A DNA stretch of 64,000 nucleotides from the NCBI GenBank assembly GCA_949287245.1, contig CASEFL010000005.1, positions 1 to 64,000 of the forward strand, given 5' to 3'. The stretch is from an uncultured Bacillota bacterium (GTDB taxonomy: Bacteria; Bacillota_I; Bacilli_A; RFN20; CAG-826). Positions within the stretch are counted from its first letter, which is position 1. The number at the start of each line of letters is the position of its first letter. Under the pieces are notes generated by a model, which was not told where the DNA came from, did not search any database, and saw only the letters and a program-made list of their open reading frames with translations. Positions 8,404-18,084 of the stretch are shown here, one piece after another. Both the position numbers and the translations under genes were made by a program.

Positions 8404-11166
8404 ATGCGCGATAGAAAAAGCGATTTTGATTTTGTCTTTCCCGGCCTTCTTCCAGGTCAAAAGGGCGTGCTTGTTTGTCCGAAAGAAGAACATGATTTTT
8501 GGCTTACTTATAAGCGTTATCACCCCGAATATCATTTTCTTTTAAAATCAATTGAGGATGTAGAAAAAGATTATTCATATATCCCTTCTAGAGATTTAGT
8601 CCCCCTTCTTCTTAAAAAATCTAGGGATTACGAATCTTCATCAAAAGAAAAGGGAAAATCCTGTCTTCACCTTCATTATTTGGATGCTAAAACAATCGCG
8701 TCCATCCTTCTTTCTCCTTTATTGAAAAAGGAACCGGAAATATTTTCTCAATTTGGCTTAAAAAATATTCGTTCAATATTAGAAAATGAAGGTTGGATAA
8801 CTCCTCCTCTTTATCCTGATGTTGATTATCAAGACGCTACAATTCTTGTTGATCGCTCCTCTTTAAAAAGAATTGCTGCAATTTTTGAGCATTCCAAAAT
8901 AAAAAATTTAGCCATTCTTCCTTTTGATTCTCCTATTCAAAAACCGAAAAACGATGATTTTTCCTCTTCTCCTTTTGTAGAAAAGTATCCAAATCGTTTT
9001 GAAGAAATTCATGCTTTACTTAATCATCTTGCCTATGTTTTAGAACATGATGATATTTCTCCTAGCTCTATTTATATTTATGGCCTAGATGAAGAAGCCA
9101 AAGCAATGCTTAGAGATTTAGGCGAAAATTATGGCATTCCTTTTGATAAAAGCATTCGTTATCCGTTGTCTTCAACTCCTATTTTTAAAAGTTTTATTGG
9201 GTTTTTGCAGGAATTTTCTTATAAAGATGCGTATTTGAAAGTGAAAGATATGCATCAAGAAATAAAGGATGATCTGGCAATAAAATGTATTCGTAATTTA
9301 TGTCGTGAATATGGGGAGTTTGCGGATTTGTCTTTATGGAAGGAGATTGCCTCTTCCACAATGCTATCAACGCCCTCTTGTTATGAAGAGTATGTTCGTT
9401 TCACAAATAATCTTTTTATCCCTCCATTTTCTTATGTTTATTTGTTTTCTTTTGATACGGAAAATTATCCTTTCTTTCATCCTATAGGTGGCTTATTTTC
9501 GGAGGAGGAAAAGGGGGAATTAGGGATAAATACCGCGAAAGAAGAGGACCGCATTTGGAAAACCTTTTATAACCGTCTTTGGTCAGAAAGGAAAGTACTT
9601 GGCATCTCTTATTCTGAGCAGGTAAGCAATACCCGTTTTATTTCCTCTCTTGTCAATGGTGTTGATGGGAAATATGTTTTAAAAGAAAGAGCTTCACCTA
9701 AATTACCCTTTGAATATGCAAAGGATAAAGGTCTTTTCTACTTCTCTTCGCTTATTGATGATCGGGTGCGTTTTGGTTATACCTCAGAGGTATATAACCT
9801 CTATTTAAAAGAGTGGCAGAATGAACCTTCAGAAGTTGGGGCTTTTATAAAAAGTGTCCATGAACAAAAAGAAGGTCATTTATCAATGGATAAAAAAGAC
9901 TTTCGAAAGATTGAATTATCCGCTACAAGTCTTCGGAATTTTTATCAATGTCCCTTTGCCTATTATTGTTCTGATGTTTTGCACTTAGATCCGTTTGTTA
10001 CAAATTTCCCTCTTTCTTTGGGAAATGTAATCCACCAAGTGTTGATGGATTTAGGAAAGAAGCGGGAGTTATTTCATTTTTCAAATAGTTATAAAAATGC
10101 ATTGGAATTTGAAGAGAAGAAGCGAGAAGAAAACAACACACCTCTTACCTCCCTGGAAAAGGTTTTATTTTTCATTGAAGAAGAGCACGTTTATTACATT
10201 GCAAATTCTTATACTCTTTATTTTAAGGAAGTGGAAAGAGGGGGAGAAAACTTAACGATTTTTGCGGAAGAATCCTTTTCTTTTCCTTTAGAGGCATTTG
10301 ATACAAACACCTTATTAAAGGGCAGATTTGATGCCATTTATTGTTTAAGAAACGGGGAATACGTCATTGTTGATTATAAAACTGGACAAGAAACGTTCTC
10401 TATTGAAGGATATCGATATGGAATCAAACCTCAATTACCTTTATATGCCTTTTGGGCGGATAAAAGTGGGGTTATTCACGGGAAAAAGGAACCTTTAATT
10501 CATAAGAATTGGAATCTTTTAGGCTTATTTATCGCGAAAGCATATGGGAATAGTTATCCCGTATTTTCTTTAGCTTCTATCAACGAAAAAGAAGAGGATT
10601 GGAAAATTGATGAAGATGCGATTGCAAGTGACTTAGGTTACCGTGGTATTTTTTCTAAAGCAATTGAGACATCGAATTTTGTTGTGAAAAAGAACTTAAA
10701 TAGCCGTTCGAAATCAACGTGGATTAACGGGATAGCGTGCGCTAAAAAAGATGAACAGGCTAAGGGGAAAATTTATAGTACAAAAAATGAGTCTCTTCTA
10801 ATTTTAGATCAAGAAACAAAAAACATTCTTCTTGCTGACCATGGAGATTTTTTTGATGAAATTTATTTCCCCAGTATTTATGAAGAGATTGCCCTTGCAA
10901 CCTCTTATATTTCATCCTTTTGTTTTCCTATTGCTCCTTTAGTGGTGAATTTAGATGCCCTTGATGAAGAGGAGGAACCTAGAGAAGAAGAGAACGAAGA
11001 AGAGACTTCAAGTCATCTTTCGCAAAAATCTTTTAAATTTTTTGCCTGTTCAAACTGTTCTTATCATGACGTTTGTTATGCCACACGAGAAAATTACCGT
11101 CGGAATGAACCAGATTATCAAAATTATTCCCTCTTTTTAAAAAGAAAGGAGAATGCGAATGGATAA
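8404..11166 (+). CDS. addB: AddB-like helicase-nuclease subunit
   Basis: About 920 residues (Bacillus AddB has about 1160). Partner of AddA in processing double-strand breaks. The C-terminal nuclease domain has GRFDAIY followed by VIVDYKTGQ, the PD-(D/E)XK core, framed by the four cysteines of the AddB 4Fe-4S cluster: one in YQCPF and three in ACSNCSYHDVC near the end. The N-terminal region shows no Walker A motif, unlike Bacillus AddB. Start choice is uncertain: ATG 8404 has AAAGG 6 bases upstream, while TTG 8371 has GAGGAG 4 bases upstream in the same frame. It overlaps addA by 8 bases. Confidence 0.85.
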   Translation: MRDRKSDFDFVFPGLLPGQKGVLVCPKEEHDFWLTYKRYHPEYHFLLKSIEDVEKDYSYIPSRDLVPLLLKKSRDYESSSKEKGKSCLHLHYLDAKTIASILLSPLLKKEPEIFSQFGLKNIRSILENEGWITPPLYPDVDYQDATILVDRSSLKRIAAIFEHSKIKNLAILPFDSPIQKPKNDDFSSSPFVEKYPNRFEEIHALLNHLAYVLEHDDISPSSIYIYGLDEEAKAMLRDLGENYGIPFDKSIRYPLSSTPIFKSFIGFLQEFSYKDAYLKVKDMHQEIKDDLAIKCIRNLCREYGEFADLSLWKEIASSTMLSTPSCYEEYVRFTNNLFIPPFSYVYLFSFDTENYPFFHPIGGLFSEEEKGELGINTAKEEDRIWKTFYNRLWSERKVLGISYSEQVSNTRFISSLVNGVDGKYVLKERASPKLPFEYAKDKGLFYFSSLIDDRVRFGYTSEVYNLYLKEWQNEPSEVGAFIKSVHEQKEGHLSMDKKDFRKIELSATSLRNFYQCPFAYYCSDVLHLDPFVTNFPLSLGNVIHQVLMDLGKKRELFHFSNSYKNALEFEEKKREENNTPLTSLEKVLFFIEEEHVYYIANSYTLYFKEVERGGENLTIFAEESFSFPLEAFDTNTLLKGRFDAIYCLRNGEYVIVDYKTGQETFSIEGYRYGIKPQLPLYAFWADKSGVIHGKKEPLIHKNWNLLGLFIAKAYGNSYPVFSLASINEKEEDWKIDEDAIASDLGYRGIFSKAIETSNFVVKKNLNSRSKSTWINGIACAKKDEQAKGKIYSTKNESLLILDQETKNILLADHGDFFDEIYFPSIYEEIALATSYISSFCFPIAPLVVNLDALDEEEEPREEENEEETSSHLSQKSFKFFACSNCSYHDVCYATRENYRRNEPDYQNYSLFLKRKENANG

Positions 11167-14100
11167 CACATTAAATAAAGAACAAAGACTTGCCGTATAT
11201 TCTAACGCTCGTTTTATTCTTCTTTCTGCAGGAGCGGGATCTGGGAAAACTTTTGTTTTAAAAAATCGTGTTGCGCGTCTTGCTGATGAAGGTCTTGCCC
11301 TTTCTCAATTGCTTGTTTTAACTTTTACGAATGAAGCTGCCGCATCAATGAAAAATAAAATTCGTGAAAATTTTGTCGAACTAAGTTTAAAGCATCCAGA
11401 AAAATCAGAATTTTATCTTTCTTTAAGTAAGGATGTTGACCAAGCCGATATTACTACTTTTGATTCCTTTGCTTTAAAACTTGTAAAAAAATATCGCACC
11501 GAACTTGGGCTTGGTCCTACGATTCAAATCGGAGATGCTGCCGTTTTGTCTTTAGAAAAAAACCAACGTTTAAATATTTTACTTGAGGAAGAATATAAAA
11601 AATTAGAAGAGACTCTTGTCGAAGATAGAAAGAAAGGAACTACAGAACCGCTATATCGTTTCTTAAAAGAATATGCTCATCGTAACGATTCCTTTTTAAA
11701 AAGAGCAATTTTCTCTCTTATGGATGAAGCCGAACGCCAATCAAATCCTCTTGAATTTTTGCAGCAATTCCAAGGTAAATTTTCTGATATTTCAATTTTA
11801 AACGAACAAATTCTTGCGCTTGGCAAAAATTATCTTTCTTCCTTAAATACCGCAAAAGAATTAGTAAACTTTTATGATCATGGAAGTGAAGAAGATGGAA
11901 CAAATCTAGCAAGTCTTGATGCCTTACTAATTGAAGAACGGATTTCGCGTCTAAAAGGAGCTTTAAATAGAAGAGACGTTGAAGAAATTCTTTTATTACT
12001 TACAGAAAAATATGGTTTTAAAAAAATAACGAAAGAGAATTTTCCTAAAGAGGACACCGAGGGAAAAGAGTGGCGAAATTTGTTAAAAGAAATTTTGAGT
12101 TCTCCACTCAAAGATTGGACAAAGCTAAAAGAAAATAACCCGAATCTTTATCTTCTTATCAAAAAATTAGGCTTTGAGCACTTTTTACCATACCTATCTT
12201 TCATTTCAGACTTTGCCATCAAACTATATACGCAAATGGAACAATTCAAAAAACAATATGGGATATTTTCGTTTTCGGATATTTTCCATTTTGCTTTAAA
12301 AGCTTTAAAGTCAGAAAGAGCTAAAAAAGAATTGGCGTCTACATATTCCCATATTTTAGTCGATGAATGTCAGGACAATAATGACTTGCAAAATGAACTA
12401 TTGAATCGTCTTGTTCAATTAAAAGAGGATATGTCTTTGTTTATGGTTGGTGATGTGAAGCAATCGATTTATCGGTTTCGACACGCAAACCCCATGCTTT
12501 TTGCACAACGAGAAGAGCAATATGGCAAAGAAATGAAAAAAGGAAATTCAAATTATCTTGTGATACACATGCCCACAAATTATCGCTCTGCAGAAGAGGT
12601 TGTGAATGGCGTAAATAGTTTATTTTCCAATTTAATGAGTAAGGATTGCGGTGGCGTTACTTACGATGAATCGCAAGCAATGATCGCAGGGCGGAAAATG
12701 TTAGATAAGGAAGATAGAAACCATGTTGGTTTTCACTCCTTGCTTATTCCCAAAAGGCCAACTTATCAAGAAGCAAAAAAGAACTCACAATTATGGGAAG
12801 ATTTCTCGTTAAGTAATGCGGAACGTCGGGCTAAATATGTTGCAGGAGAAATTGCCAAACGATTAGAAAAAAACCCATCCTCAAGCCGCGAAAATTCGCC
12901 TAAAGATTTTGCCATTCTTTTGCGGAAAAAAAGCAATTTTATGTTGTATGCAAAAGCGTTAGCGGATTTATCTATACCGGTCAAAGTTATTAATGAAGTG
13001 GATTTAAATGATGAACCAGTCGTGATGACTCTTCTTTCTTCTTTTCGCTTTTTAAATTACTATCACCAATATATTCAATCAAAAACTGATGAAGAAAAGG
13101 AACGGAATTTAACTCTTTTAAAACACCCTTTTGCCTCTTTATATCGGAGTTATCTTACGGATAATTTCATGAATAATGATTTACTAAAATTAGAAGAACT
13201 TTTCGATACCAATAAATGGTTACATGATGATTTATTTTTAAAATTAGAAAAAATATATGAGGATTGCAAAGATAAATCACCAGTCGTTGGTCTAGAGGTA
13301 CTGATCTCTTCATTCAATGTTATTTTAAGATTGCCTTATCTAGGAGAAATCCAAGAGAACTATCAGCAAATCAACGCGATGCGAGGGTATGCAAAGACAT
13401 ACGAACAATTAGGCAATACTTTTTTAGAATTTGTTGCTTTTTTAAGTGAGGGAGTAGAGGATGAACAACTGACTTTTACTCCTTCAAAAAGTGAAAAAGA
13501 CGCTGTCAAAATCATGACAATTCACGCTTCGAAAGGTCTTGATTTTTCCTATGTTTATTTGCCTGAACTTTCTTGGTCAATGTTAAAACGAGAGGATAAG
13601 GCGTTCTCTTCTACCTATGGACCCCTTCTTTCTAATTCTTCTTTTGGATTTTCCTTACAACCGCTCGGGGCAATCCTTTCTAGGAAGGAAGAAAGAGAGG
13701 AAACAATATCCGAACTTGTCCGTTTATTGTATGTTGCTACAACTCGTGCCATTGAAGAATGCATTTTTGTTTATGATGAGAAAGAAGAAGCAAATCCTTC
13801 ATCGCGATATGGAAAATATGTTTCTTACGTTAAAAAAGAAAAGGATTTGAGCTGTTCCTACTCAATTGCATCAATTGTATCTTTTGAAGACATGATTCTT
13901 GCTTCTACTCTTGGCAACAATCCTTATCAAGTACCTAGAAAAGAAAAGGCAAGATTAGGGAAAACATATACTAGAACTAAGAGCGAGATAGGCGATAGCA
14001 GCCTTTCGTTGTGTTTTCCTTCTTTAAAGAAAAATTATTTAACGTTAAGGAAAGATTCTTTAACAACACACCGGCCATCTAAGGAACTTGGAGATGAAGT

Positions 14101-14518
14101 AAATCCTAAAGATCTGCTTTTTGGGAACATGCTTCATCGGGCAATGGAAATTTCTGATACAAAAAATGGTCATCCTTATGAGAATCTACCTCAAAATCTA
14201 AAAAAATATGTAGAACAGGCTTTTAATACACCCTTAATGAAAGAAATTCGAAGTGCCAAAGAACATTTTAAAGAGTATACGTATTTGGACGAAAGTGGGG
14301 TTGAAGGGCAAATTGATCTTCTTTGTCTTTGGGAAGATAAAGCATATATCATTGATTATAAAGCCTCTTCGATTGTTGACCCTGATTACGATTTACAACT
14401 TCTTTCTTATAAACATTATGTTGAAAAGACATTTCCTATGCTCAAAGAGGTTCGTTGTTTTTTACTAAGTTTGTTACATCCTGAGAAAACTAGAGAGGTC
14501 GTTGAAGAATTGAGGTAA
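11159..14518 (+). CDS. addA: AddA ATP-dependent helicase/nuclease subunit
   Basis: About 1119 residues, a UvrD/RecB-type helicase with a C-terminal nuclease. Walker A GAGSGKT is at residues 25-31, the DExx box is VDECQD, QSIYRFRHANP is motif III/IV-like, and VKIMTIHASKGLDF and LLYVATTRA are the late helicase motifs. The nuclease core near the C terminus is GQIDLLCLWEDKAYIIDYKAS. The start at 11159 has AAAGGAG 7 bases upstream; the ATG at 11153 is only 1 base from it. With AddB it would resect broken ends for recombination. Length is close to the usual 1200. Confidence 0.93.
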   Translation: MDNTLNKEQRLAVYSNARFILLSAGAGSGKTFVLKNRVARLADEGLALSQLLVLTFTNEAAASMKNKIRENFVELSLKHPEKSEFYLSLSKDVDQADITTFDSFALKLVKKYRTELGLGPTIQIGDAAVLSLEKNQRLNILLEEEYKKLEETLVEDRKKGTTEPLYRFLKEYAHRNDSFLKRAIFSLMDEAERQSNPLEFLQQFQGKFSDISILNEQILALGKNYLSSLNTAKELVNFYDHGSEEDGTNLASLDALLIEERISRLKGALNRRDVEEILLLLTEKYGFKKITKENFPKEDTEGKEWRNLLKEILSSPLKDWTKLKENNPNLYLLIKKLGFEHFLPYLSFISDFAIKLYTQMEQFKKQYGIFSFSDIFHFALKALKSERAKKELASTYSHILVDECQDNNDLQNELLNRLVQLKEDMSLFMVGDVKQSIYRFRHANPMLFAQREEQYGKEMKKGNSNYLVIHMPTNYRSAEEVVNGVNSLFSNLMSKDCGGVTYDESQAMIAGRKMLDKEDRNHVGFHSLLIPKRPTYQEAKKNSQLWEDFSLSNAERRAKYVAGEIAKRLEKNPSSSRENSPKDFAILLRKKSNFMLYAKALADLSIPVKVINEVDLNDEPVVMTLLSSFRFLNYYHQYIQSKTDEEKERNLTLLKHPFASLYRSYLTDNFMNNDLLKLEELFDTNKWLHDDLFLKLEKIYEDCKDKSPVVGLEVLISSFNVILRLPYLGEIQENYQQINAMRGYAKTYEQLGNTFLEFVAFLSEGVEDEQLTFTPSKSEKDAVKIMTIHASKGLDFSYVYLPELSWSMLKREDKAFSSTYGPLLSNSSFGFSLQPLGAILSRKEEREETISELVRLLYVATTRAIEECIFVYDEKEEANPSSRYGKYVSYVKKEKDLSCSYSIASIVSFEDMILASTLGNNPYQVPRKEKARLGKTYTRTKSEIGDSSLSLCFPSLKKNYLTLRKDSLTTHRPSKELGDEVNPKDLLFGNMLHRAMEISDTKNGHPYENLPQNLKKYVEQAFNTPLMKEIRSAKEHFKEYTYLDESGVEGQIDLLCLWEDKAYIIDYKASSIVDPDYDLQLLSYKHYVEKTFPMLKEVRCFLLSLLHPEKTREVVEELR

Positions 14519-14526
14519 TATAGGGC

Positions 14527-15666
14527 ATGCCATTAAGTGGAATAACATACGACAAATTTGCTGCATTTGCTTCTAAACTTAGTATTGCGCGAGACAAAAA
14601 TTTACCCTTTCTTTACCAGTGTTTACTTTCCTCTTGCGAAGCAGCGCAAAACATGAACGAAAAAACTGGGGCGTTAGGAAGTGCGATTATTAACCCTCTA
14701 TTACTTTCTTTATATTTAATTAACGAACACGACTTTTATTTAAAAATTCATCAAGACAAAAAAGAGGAACAATTAATCGAAGATGAAAATTATCAAACAT
14801 TTTTGATTTCTTTATCCCTAGATAAATATTTAACCATCGAACATATTGCTCCCAAGGAAAAAACATTTAGTTCTTGGTTTCGTCCGGATATTAGTACCTT
14901 AAATCTTTATTGTTCCTTTCTTTTAGGGATGCTTTCTCATTACAAGCAAGGCGAACCTTCGCAGACGCTTCTTGTTGATATCTTAAATAAAGCTTTTTCC
15001 ATGGCTCGTTGCATTCTTTATTTATTAACTTCAGGCTTTGAGACAGAGGCTTTTTCTACATGGCGCACACTTCATGAAAATGAATGCATATTGGAAATCT
15101 TATTAAAGGGCGGAAAAGAGGCCACTTCTGCCTATTTAAAGCACATGCGTTATGCTTTAGCTTTTCGTGGACAAATCGCTTCAAAAGAAGAAACAGATGC
15201 GATTTTTGAACAACTAAAAAAAGAAATGCGTGAACATGATTTAAAAAGCAAAGACATGAAGCGTTATATTGAATATGGTTGGATGATGGACCTTTCCTTT
15301 GTAAAAAACGACCCTTCTTTTAAATTAAATTTTAGAGATGGTGTAGAAAGAGTAGCGGGTTTATCTTCTTATCGAAAAGAATATGAAACAAGTTCGGAAA
15401 TTGCCCATAGTTCGCCCTTACTTCTTTATTCCCGAAAAAGTTATTTTTATTACAAAACTTTAATTAATCTATATGAGTCCTTTTTCCGATTAGAGAAAGC
15501 TTTTAGTTTCTTATATCTCCCTTCGATTTCTGAAGAAGAAAAGACCCGATATTTAAATATGCAGAAGTTATATTTTGGAGAGCTTCGAAGTTGCTATCAG
15601 TATATTTGTTTTGTTTTTCATGACTTAAAAAGAAGAGATTTAAAAGAAAATAACAAAAATATTTAA
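14527..15666 (+). CDS. DUF5677-like protein
   Basis: A 379-residue helical protein. The middle segment ARCILYLLTSGFETEAFSTW followed by RTLHENECIL resembles the Ala-rich/Arg...Glu core of DUF5677 proteins, which have no established function. No signal peptide or membrane segment is apparent. It starts 8 bases after addA and has only a weak ribosome binding site, so it belongs to the addBA transcription unit. It could be a regulator or sensor tied to DNA damage, but this is only context. It is convergent with the antiporter gene, 13 bases away, with no terminator visible between them. Confidence 0.55.
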   Translation: MPLSGITYDKFAAFASKLSIARDKNLPFLYQCLLSSCEAAQNMNEKTGALGSAIINPLLLSLYLINEHDFYLKIHQDKKEEQLIEDENYQTFLISLSLDKYLTIEHIAPKEKTFSSWFRPDISTLNLYCSFLLGMLSHYKQGEPSQTLLVDILNKAFSMARCILYLLTSGFETEAFSTWRTLHENECILEILLKGGKEATSAYLKHMRYALAFRGQIASKEETDAIFEQLKKEMREHDLKSKDMKRYIEYGWMMDLSFVKNDPSFKLNFRDGVERVAGLSSYRKEYETSSEIAHSSPLLLYSRKSYFYYKTLINLYESFFRLEKAFSFLYLPSISEEEKTRYLNMQKLYFGELRSCYQYICFVFHDLKRRDLKENNKNI

Positions 15667-15679
15667 GTTTTGCAGAGAT

Positions 15680-17062
15680 TTATTTCTTATGGGCTTTTCG
15701 GGCAAGTAGATAGGAAGAATAGGATGAGCGATGACGCCAATCTTGTGATTCTTCATGTTTTGTTTCTTCAATTTTTGTTTCCTCTACTAAAGGCAACATG
15801 TAAATCACTGCTGGCAGTTGTTTATCACTTTCATCAATTTTCTTAATTTCTTTTTTCGATAAAGTTATGGCACCGCTTTTAAATAACGCCAACTTTGCAA
15901 GGGCGGGGCCAGCCATTTCGTATAAAACGGAAGAAGTTAAAATAATCGAAAGAAATGTGCCTCCCATAGAAGCAGGGAGTATTCTTTCTCCCAAGAAAGC
16001 TAAGCCTATGGCAACACCGGCTTGCGGAGCCAAAGCAAGACCAAGATAGTTGCGTGTACTTTTTTCTCCTTTCACCATTAAGACACCTAAATATGCACCA
16101 AAATATTTTCCTAAAAGACGAATAACAAAGTAAAGAACACCAACAATGCCGATTGTCATAAAGGAAGAAAAATCCATGTTCATGCCACTTAAAACAAAGA
16201 AAAGAAGCATTAATGGTGGAGTAAAGTGATCGACATATTTAAAGAGTTTTTCATCATGGCTTACATTACAGTAAATTGCCCCAAAAACCATGCAGGCAAG
16301 TAGGGGGGAGACATCAAGCAAAATACCGATTCCTGCAAGCAAGGCAATTAAAGCTACAGCAAAAATCAGTTTCGAATTCGATGAACGATGACGAATAAAT
16401 AATGAAAGAAGAAAACCAAAAATAAATCCTAAGAAAATAAGAAGGAGGTTGTAGGCTATTGGAAGAAGAATTGTTTCGACTTGAACGCCATTTTGGGATG
16501 TTCCTTCGACAATGGCTGATATTAAAGTAAAGCATAAAAGGCAAACAACATCATCAAGGGCTACTACTTGAAGAAGAACATCGACAAGTTCTCCTTTCGC
16601 ATCATATTGTTTAATTGTCATCAACGTTGATGCAGGAGCAGTTGCAGTTGCAATCGCCCCTAGTAATAAAGCAAAATTCCATCCTAAATCAGGAAAAATG
16701 AGGCCAACAAAAATCGTAACTAACGCTCCTGCTAATAAAGACTCCATTAAAGTAATGATTAAAACCTTTTTTCCACTTCTTTTTAAAACGTCTTTTTTAA
16801 AAAACTTTCCGACGCTAAAAGCAATAAAACCCAGGGCTAAATCGCTTAAAAAGGACATATTGTCAATTATCGTATGGGGGATAAGGTCGAGAAGAAAAGG
16901 TCCAATAAGTATGCCTGCAAGAATATAGCCTGTTACATTTGGAAGACGGCACAATTTTGTAATACGTGAAAGAAGAAAACCTGCCACAAACATGATTGCT
17001 AAGGCAATTAAGATATTGGCACCAGAATATTCCTCATAAAATCGATAGAGAGCTAAATTCAT
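15680..17062 (-). CDS. CPA2-family cation:proton antiporter
   Basis: A 460-residue membrane protein with about 12 hydrophobic segments and the fold of KefB/NapA-type Na+(K+)/H+ exchangers. Typical segments are GYILAGILIGPF, ATATAPASTL and ALDDVVCLL, the last holding the Asp-Asp pair of the ion site. The C-terminal tail of about 70 charged residues lacks a TrkA-N domain. An AAGGAG ribosome binding site precedes the ATG. It is divergent from a LysR-type gene, with a 10-bp inverted repeat between them, so that regulator probably controls it. Confidence 0.87.
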   Translation of the reverse strand: MNLALYRFYEEYSGANILIALAIMFVAGFLLSRITKLCRLPNVTGYILAGILIGPFLLDLIPHTIIDNMSFLSDLALGFIAFSVGKFFKKDVLKRSGKKVLIITLMESLLAGALVTIFVGLIFPDLGWNFALLLGAIATATAPASTLMTIKQYDAKGELVDVLLQVVALDDVVCLLCFTLISAIVEGTSQNGVQVETILLPIAYNLLLIFLGFIFGFLLSLFIRHRSSNSKLIFAVALIALLAGIGILLDVSPLLACMVFGAIYCNVSHDEKLFKYVDHFTPPLMLLFFVLSGMNMDFSSFMTIGIVGVLYFVIRLLGKYFGAYLGVLMVKGEKSTRNYLGLALAPQAGVAIGLAFLGERILPASMGGTFLSIILTSSVLYEMAGPALAKLALFKSGAITLSKKEIKKIDESDKQLPAVIYMLPLVEETKIEETKHEESQDWRHRSSYSSYLLARKAHKK

Positions 17063-17116
17063 CTTTTATTCTCCTTTCCTTTTTGTTTTTGCCTCGCTAT
17101 GATAAGCAAAAGAAAA

Positions 17117-17162
17117 ATAAGTAAATCTAATAATTAAATATGGAACTATAAAATTTACTTAT
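17117..17162. promoter_or_regulatory. 10-bp inverted repeat in the antiporter/LysR divergent promoter
   Basis: ATAAGTAAAT (17117-17126) and ATTTACTTAT (17153-17162) are perfect inverted copies 26 bases apart. The right arm starts right after a TATAAA -10-like box (17147-17152) and ends at the AGGAGG of the LysR gene. The left arm lies near the likely -35 region of the divergent antiporter, which has a minus-strand TATCAT -10 candidate. This arrangement suits autoregulation by the LysR protein. Confidence 0.55.
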
Positions 17163-17175
17163 AGGAGGCAGAAGT

Positions 17176-18084
17176 ATGATTGATCCAAAATTACAAACTC
17201 TTCTTATGGTAATAGAAAAGGGTAGTTATAGCGATGCGGCAGATGCTTTATCGTTGACTCAACCTGCGGTAAGTCAACACATCCATCAACTGGAAAAAGA
17301 GTTGAATATCAAAATATTTCATCGTTCTTCAAGAAAGATAAATCTAACAAAAGAAGGGGAAATTGCGGTGAAATTTGCAAAAAGAGTGTCCTCCTTATAC
17401 CGAGAATTGGAACGAAAAATTAAAGATGAAGCCTTAGGAAGACATAGTTATGTCATCGGGATTACTCATACTGCTGAGGCAAGTGTTATTGCGGATGTGC
17501 TTGCTCTTTATGCAGTAAGTCATCAAGGAGTAAAGATAAAAATAAAAAGTGATTCTATAAAAAATCTTTATGAAAAACTTTCTACCTATGAAATCGATTT
17601 AGCCATTGTTGATGGTAAGCCTTTAAAAAAATATTCGTCCATTCTCTTAGATACCGACTCTTTAATGGTTGTTATGGGCAAACACCATCCTTTGGCAAAA
17701 AAACAAATTGTTACTTTGGAAGATTTAAAAAAAGAGCGTTTGGTCTTACGCTCTAAATCAAGTGAAACTCGAGCAATCTTTGATCGTGTCTTATCTTCTT
17801 TTAATTATTCTTTAGATGAGTTTGATGTACTTTTAGAAATTGATAACATCATGACGATTAAAGAACTTGTGAGTAAAGAGGAAGTAGTTTCAATCTTGCC
17901 TCGTAGTGCTTGTCACTCCTATGGAGATAAAGATATGCTTTCTTTAAGACCGATTGAAAACTGCGATATGATGCGCGAGATTAATCTTGTTTTCCCTAAA
18001 GATTTTTCTCATCGAGCATTTTTAGATGAACTTCTTCATCTTTATCGGAAACATTTTTTGGTTAATTTTTATACGTCTTTATAA
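17176..18084 (+). CDS. LysR-family transcriptional regulator
   Basis: A 302-residue DNA-binding regulator with the standard layout: an N-terminal winged helix-turn-helix (SYSDAADALSLTQPAVSQHI, about residues 17-36) and a periplasmic-binding-like effector domain from about residue 90. AGGAGG lies 7 bases before the ATG. It is divergent from the CPA2 antiporter, its probable target, and the intergenic inverted repeat would be the operator. The 3' end overlaps the convergent uridine-kinase-like gene by 16 bases. The effector is unknown; an ion- or pH-related signal is a guess from context. Confidence 0.9.
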   Translation: MIDPKLQTLLMVIEKGSYSDAADALSLTQPAVSQHIHQLEKELNIKIFHRSSRKINLTKEGEIAVKFAKRVSSLYRELERKIKDEALGRHSYVIGITHTAEASVIADVLALYAVSHQGVKIKIKSDSIKNLYEKLSTYEIDLAIVDGKPLKKYSSILLDTDSLMVVMGKHHPLAKKQIVTLEDLKKERLVLRSKSSETRAIFDRVLSSFNYSLDEFDVLLEIDNIMTIKELVSKEEVVSILPRSACHSYGDKDMLSLRPIENCDMMREINLVFPKDFSHRAFLDELLHLYRKHFLVNFYTSL

